Source: Dactylellina haptotyla (taxonomy: Eukaryota; Ascomycota; Orbiliomycetes; Orbiliales; Orbiliaceae). Taken from it: 64,000 nt of DNA. The first letter of the stretch is position 1; every line of letters begins with the position of its first letter. The notes beneath the pieces are model-generated. The model searched no databases and was not told the origin of the DNA. It saw nothing but the letters and a program-made list of their open reading frames with translations. Where the stretch lies: NCBI GenBank assembly GCA_031310005.1, contig CM062380.1:1116001-1180000 (forward strand), read 5' to 3'. Shown here piece after piece: positions 58,777 through 64,000 of the stretch. The position numbers and the translations under genes were made by a program.

Positions 58777-60154
58777 TCATTCCTTCCATTCTAAACTCCA
58801 AGTGTCCTCCCCTGCTCTGAACGGCACAACCGCGCCATCCCCGCTCCCGATTTCTTTGACAACTTTCTCGCCCATTCCTTTCATCAAAACAATCCGTCTT
58901 GTATCTTTCCCCTCAACTTCAATCCCCTTCTCCCTAACTTTATAAAAGTCCCGTCCAAACTTGCAGCAGAAATTCTCAAGGGTCTCTTTATCCGCCTTTC
59001 CGACCTTATCAAATGCATCTGCAACCAACTGGACCGCATACGGTTGAGTGAAAACACCAGCTACCGTCTTGTTATTTCCCGAGCGTCCCTGTTTCGCAAT
59101 CTTAGGATGAGGAGCCGAATCCGTGCCCAAAAAGAACTTAGGATCACCACTCGACGCAGCTGCGAGGAGTGCCGCTCTATCCGCCGGTAGTTTTGCAACC
59201 GGTTTGCAGAAACAAAACGGATCGTCGGCCCAGTTATCTATCGTCAAGAAGAGATGGTGGGCCGTTATCGTTCCGGCAACATTTGCGCCGCATTGTCGGA
59301 CCGCATCCACGGCCGCGGCAGTAGTACAATGTTCGAGTACTATCCTCAGATTTGGGAACGCTTCGTGAATAGATAACAATGTCGGTAAGAATTTCGCTTC
59401 GGCGTTCAAAATTGTGACATCTCGGTCTTCCATTCCCACGGCATCCTCAGTGGGAGTGGAAGGGCATTCGCCGTGGATGTTCAAGACAATATCATGATCC
59501 GACATTGCTTGGAAGACAGGGTAGAATTGTTCGTATGACAGCACACCGGAATCCGAGTTGGTGGTTAGTCCGCGAGGGTAGGACTTTACACCGACGATAC
59601 CGAGCTTAGCGGCATGTGCAATAGTATCCGGTGTGATAGACGGGTGAAGGTATAAAGTCGGAAGGAATGTGGTTCTCGGCGATAGAGCTTGTAGCTTCGA
59701 CATGTAGGCAATTGCGGTCTCCGGGTCCGTTACTGGGGGTACGAGATTTGGCTGTACACATCAACGTATGCCTATTAGCGATAAGTGCAAGGACTATTTG
59801 ATAAAGAATCGGCCTCCATACCATAACGTATACCAAATTGACACCGCCATTCTCAATCGTCGGGGTCACCGTCTCCATCATCTCCCCGTCTCGCAGATGG
59901 ACGTGGAAGTCGGCCGCCGGGGACATCTCGATTACGATTTCCGGCTCCGCGTGCGACTTGGGTTTCGTTGGGCCTTTGTCTTCTTCATTTTCTGAGTCTG
60001 ATGATTTCGACCCGGACACTATGCGCCGAAGAAAGTTTCTCTTACCGCTCTTCGATTGGCCGGATTCTGAGGATTCCGCGGCTGTCTTGTCGGAATCATG
60101 GCTGTGATGGTCCCCGTGGAGGTGGACGTGAGGAATGCGGTCCCGTAGCGTCAT
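58777..60154 (-). CDS. URA4: Dihydroorotase (pyrimidine biosynthesis, step 3)
   Basis: Two exons, 60154-59822 and 59751-58777, give 435 residues with a 70-nt intron (donor GTATGG, branch GCTAAT) at the junction YVM|PNLVPPVTDPETA. It catalyses reversible cyclisation of N-carbamoyl-L-aspartate to dihydroorotate in the cytosol. The zinc ligands of class II dihydroorotase are all visible: HVHLRDG (His84, His86), the carboxylated Lys in GVKSYPRG (about 167), His in LNIHGE (about 204), His in LEHCTT (about 252) and the catalytic Asp in LGTDSAPH (about 323). Yeast URA4 is 364 residues. This protein has an extra N-terminal segment of about 75 residues with a His cluster (HVHLHGDHHSHD) and a Ser/Glu/Lys-rich stretch, probably disordered and of unknown role. 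Confidence 0.95.
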
Positions 60155-60575
60155 TTCAGGCGATTGAAGCTATATCGAAAGTTACACTATTGGCTTAAAG
60201 ATGACTGAAGGAAAGGCTTTTCCTTTTCCAAATTTTGCGATTTCAATTCGCCTATGGAGTGCGTAACATGCAGGAGCTAACCCGATCATAGGCCGGGGTT
60301 GCCTTTTTTGACCCCGCTAAAGTGATTAGCCGCTGCCTTGCCATGCGGCGTAATCTTGGCAGGTGCGGCATATAACGCAACACACACCAAGTTGAACAAG
60401 CCGTGTTACATATTACGAGACGTCGTGAAGTAGGAAAGGGCGGATTGGTCTACATTGCGAATTGTAAATTGTCGGTTGGCAGAAGCTCGGTAGCCAAATT
60501 TACGGAAACATATGTTGACTTATTTCAATTTTATGCATATTTCCGTTAAACGTAGATCCTTATATAACGTGCATG
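60155..60575. other. Short intergenic region between URA4 and the NLR-like gene
   Basis: This includes the URA4 promoter and the 3' flank of the receptor gene. No further feature is seen. Confidence 0.35.
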
Positions 60576-63500
60576 CTACATTCTGCCTTCCATTCCTTTC
60601 CACACAAATGGAAAATCCGGGTTCGTTCCAAAATTTGCTTTGGTACTGTAGATTCCCGCTCCTGAAATCATAGGATAAAGCCGTTCCCGCACATCTTTGA
60701 AACCTCCCGGGACTCTATTTCCATTTAAGGTCCAGAATACCTCATGAGTAGCCTGGTCATAAGCACACCCCACAGTATCACCAACACCAAAAGTAGCCGC
60801 TCCAGATTCAGGCTCCTGTCCAAGCCTGTCCTCAGATGTGAAGAACAACCCGTCGTCACCGTGAAAGCCAAAAGTTATGTTACTGTTATCCACCCAGCCA
60901 GGCATGCTTGAGACATCTAGACCGTCGGCTACTAACCCTATGGCTACGAAAGAGCTATTGAAACGGGTAACGATTAGTCTACTGCCTGCGATCACAATTT
61001 TAAATATTTGGAAGTTGGAGGAAACTATAATCCAATCTTACCATTCTTTTGGTTCCGCATCTAAGATTGTTATCTCATAATAGAAGAACTCTTGGTAAGG
61101 GGGTACCGGATACTTCGAGGATGCTCCAAATCTACTATCCTCTTCGAGATCTAATCGTCAAAAATTGTAATCAGTATTACACCACGACTGATTGTAGAAG
61201 GACATGGAATATTATACCTTTCCCGTAACCCTCAATGCGAGTTGTCAGTAGACCGCCATCTGAGATTTCAATCATTTCATGGGTATTCTGGGAATCCCAT
61301 CCGGTAATTGGCTTAAAGCGTTCTCTCCAGCCCATTTCCCGAGCCTTGCAGTCAACTGCCCTCCATTGTTCTGGGAAGTGATCGTCCATTACATCCTGCT
61401 GGTCGTATTGATATGTCCAATCGAAAGCATCCCAGCCCTCATCGTCCAGATAAAAAGGATCGACATTGTATTCCGCAATATCGGCCACTAAAAATAGGAC
61501 GATAAGCTTTCGAAGTTGCAGGGAAAGAATGAATTGAGATAGTTCTTTTTCAGAGCGTGATGTGAGAATTTCGAAAGCTTCTTTTGGAAGATCGCGAGTC
61601 CAGAGAGTAGGGAAGATATGTTTCTGCAACGAAATACTATTTGTACCGCTCTGGTATCGATGGTGGCATTGAATTAGGTACGCGAGCAATTTCGGGCTGT
61701 CATAAACCCATGCGATTCTTAGAGCTGTGAATCCCGTGTTTTCCTTCAAATCGAGTATTTCGGTAATCTCGGCGGGTTCGAGCCGAGATATCACCATTTC
61801 AGCGATGATTCTGCTGACATCATGGTCACTCTGGAAAGCTGCCAAGTGCAAAAGTGTTCTTTCCCGTATATCCCTTTGCAACAAATATGAGTGGTCTCCT
61901 GGTTTCTCAGACGCATGCATGTCCAGCAAAGCTCTCGCGACTTCAAGCCGATCTTTGAGTAGAGCATCCATGAGCGGCGTCTTGCCAGTTTTCGTTCGAA
62001 TATTTATATCGGCACCTGCCCTCTTTAGTACGTACATTATGGCCATTCGCTCGCGTTCGAACTCCTCTAGTGTCAGCGTTGAATGAGAAGTCCCATTATT
62101 TGTATCCGCGTTCACACAGACGTGGAGCGCAGTCTGACCGGCGGTGTTATCGTCGTTAACATTTGCACCCGCTTCGATTAGAAGCTCGACTCCTCTTTTA
62201 TTCATTGCTGAAACAGCAAATTGAAGTGGGCCGGCGCTATTGGTGTCTTGGAAGTTGGGATCGCACCCAGCTTTGAGCAGTCGCCTCGCAACTTCGACTT
62301 GCACCTCATGGTTTCGATGTATGCGCAAACCTGGAGCGGTACTGTGCCAAATCGTGTGAAGTATGGTCTGACCGGTTGAGGCATCAGGTACGTCTAAGCA
62401 TATATTTGGCGACTGGTTCTCCATCAAAGTCTCAAACAGCTCGAGATTCCCGTTGTCGATAAAATAATCCAAAGCAGATGAGTATTCGAGTTCATTCCCG
62501 AGCTCATCTTTTAGGCTATTCAAGTTGATTTTAGGACTGACTTTCAATATGACGTTTAATGATACTTTCAAAGATTCCTCCAACCTGAAAGAACAGAAGG
62601 TATGCCAGCATATATCAAATGGCGTGTTTCCATCTCTGTCCTTGGCTGAGATATCAACACTCTCCTCAACGATAAGACGTTCCACAATATCAGGAAACCA
62701 AAATATCACAGGGATATGGAGGACACTTTGTCCACAGGCTTTCGCCTCCGCGCGAAAATCGTAAGAAAGGGTTTTGTCAGTTAGTAAGAAGTCCATGAAG
62801 ATATTCACGTTCCCGACAATTACTAATGCAAGACCTGGGGATGAAAGCACCTCGATGCTTTTCCATACCCCTCTGAGCCCAGACTCTATAATGTATGCGT
62901 GAGATGCCCAGCGTCGAAATACCTCTGGATGGCTAAACTTTCGCAGTAGATTTCTGAGTTTGTCCCACCTTTTGCCCACTCTTAGTTCTTTCGGCCAGAG
63001 TTCCGCTACTCTGTCCATATGATGAGGCCAGCGAGATATCTCCCCTCTTCCCCTGGTTGTCGGATTTTCATTGTCGTCGATATCACGGTCGATATCATGA
63101 GTACCTTTCATATACACGGATACCAAATTGTAAGCGTGTAGCGGCAGATACTTGTCCATAAACCTTTCATTTGTTATGACCTCAACTAGCATAGCGCATA
63201 TTAGTCGTTATCCAGGATACTGCGGAGCTCAATGTGACAAACCTACACAAATATATCAAGGTATCTAGGTGAGCGTCTTTCTCGCTCTTAAAATCAGCGG
63301 AAACAGCGATATTTTCCACGAACATCTCTATTAGACTCGGTTTGCGATTAGTAAACGCGGCCTTTCATCCAATATGAGGAATTATGGGACTTGCTTGGCA
63401 GTATTATTCTAATATCACCGGAGTCGTCTCGCTGGAATATATCACTGATCGCCATTTGACGGGCGTACCGCTGCTCGCTCTTTTTTGCCTCTTTCTCAAC

Positions 63501-63987
63501 CCAGTCACGGACTGATTTATGTATTGCATCGATTCTGCCATTGCCAAATTTAAAAAATTCTCGACCTGCAGTTTCGAGATGGTGGGTTGTGTAGACGATA
63601 TCTGGTTTTTGTTCCTCCTTATCTAGGAGCCTTGTCACACCCTTTTCAAATTCTTCTGGGGTCTGACAGTCTTGTAAACCGGCATCACTCTCTCCATCGC
63701 TCGAGTCTTCATCCTCTCCTTCTTCTCCGCTATCATATTCGCCAGAAGCCTCTCTATCTTTAGCTTCTAGATACTCGCCTTTAAATTGTTCAATTATCTC
63801 AAAAGTATTTATGTCTCTAGGAGAATAGATGACTCTTTCTAGGGCAAGCATAACCAGCTTTCTCTGAGAAGTAGTAAGAGATTCTAGGTGTCTCGCGTAA
63901 AGACTATCCATTTGGTCCGGCAGTTGCCGAACTCTTTGTTTGATTGATAAAGGTGAAGGTTGGTTGAGACTGGCGATTACCATGGCA
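60576..63987 (-). CDS. NLR-like STAND protein, C-terminal part: NACHT-associated winged helix, ankyrin repeats, SPRY domain
   Basis: Five exons lie in the window (63987-63419, 63327-63247, 63185-61218, 61150-61042 and 60954-60576), about 1034 codons, and the 5' part lies beyond the edge. The first visible exon begins at a CTACAG acceptor. Its start, AMVIASLNQPSPLSIKQRV then LPDQMDSLYARHL, and its LALERVIYSPRDINTFE stretch are the helical and winged-helix segment that follows the NACHT NTPase in fungal NLR-type receptors. An acidic linker comes next (GEEGEDEDSSDGESD). The long exon holds ankyrin repeats (GNTPFDI, AGPLQFAV, GQTALHVCV, GKTPLMDAL, ERTLLHLAAF, GFTALRIAW). The last two exons encode a SPRY domain (YEITILDAE, IGLVADGLDVSSMPGW, ITFGFHGDDGLFF, VGCAYDQATHEVFWTLNG). 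Such proteins act in heterokaryon incompatibility and xenorecognition. Phases close at all four introns, so no lesion is apparent. Confidence 0.82.
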
Positions 63988-64000
63988 CTGTAGGTGAACA

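Noticed and set aside
63328-63418. Apparent frameshift or stop in the NLR-like gene near 63348
   Set aside because: A 91-nt intron with GT donor, ACTAAT branch and TAATAG acceptor removes the break and keeps the phase, so a pseudogene is not needed.

Overview
The window is nuclear DNA from a filamentous ascomycete (Pezizomycotina). The support is: spliceosomal introns of 51-90 nt with GTRNGT donors and CTAAC/CTAAT branch points; secreted plant-cell-wall enzymes; GLEYA and DUF6923 domains; a fungal NLR-type (STAND) receptor; and eukaryotic housekeeping genes (SLY1, ribosomal P0, eIF2-beta, dihydroorotase). A plant-associated or saprotrophic Leotiomycetes-like fungus would fit, but that placement is inference.

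Layout from left to right. Positions 1-812 hold the 5' part of a Ser-rich unknown protein on the minus strand. After a 3.5 kb intergenic stretch comes a metallo-beta-lactamase-fold hydrolase (+). Two secreted polysaccharide enzymes on the minus strand follow: a family 4 rhamnogalacturonan lyase and a GH79 beta-glucuronidase-type hydrolase. Ribosomal stalk protein P0 (+) comes next, then a 7.5 kb stretch with no recognisable gene. Positions 20456-33409 are one gene for a secreted giant of about 4300 residues. It has about 60 Thr-rich repeat units, four GLEYA lectin-like domains and three DUF6923 domains. After it come L-rhamnose mutarotase, SLY1 and a mitochondrial membrane protein, all on the plus strand. 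A 793-residue disordered, polyQ-bearing protein (-) sits between two gene-poor stretches of 4.2 and 7.5 kb. The right end carries AIM24-family, eIF2-beta, dihydroorotase and the C-terminal part of a NACHT-type receptor with ankyrin repeats and a SPRY domain, all on the minus strand and the last running off the edge.

The accessory genes suggest two themes. One is pectin and glucuronide use: the PL4 lyase releases rhamnogalacturonan fragments, GH79 trims glucuronic acid, and RhaM interconverts L-rhamnose anomers. The other is surface recognition and immunity: the giant GLEYA protein outside the cell and the ANK-SPRY receptor inside. These links rest on family knowledge. The genes are dispersed and do not form a tight cluster.

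Exon boundaries were worked out by hand from splice signals, reading phase and family motifs. In every multi-exon gene the phases close exactly. Intergenic statements are based on reading, not on database searches.
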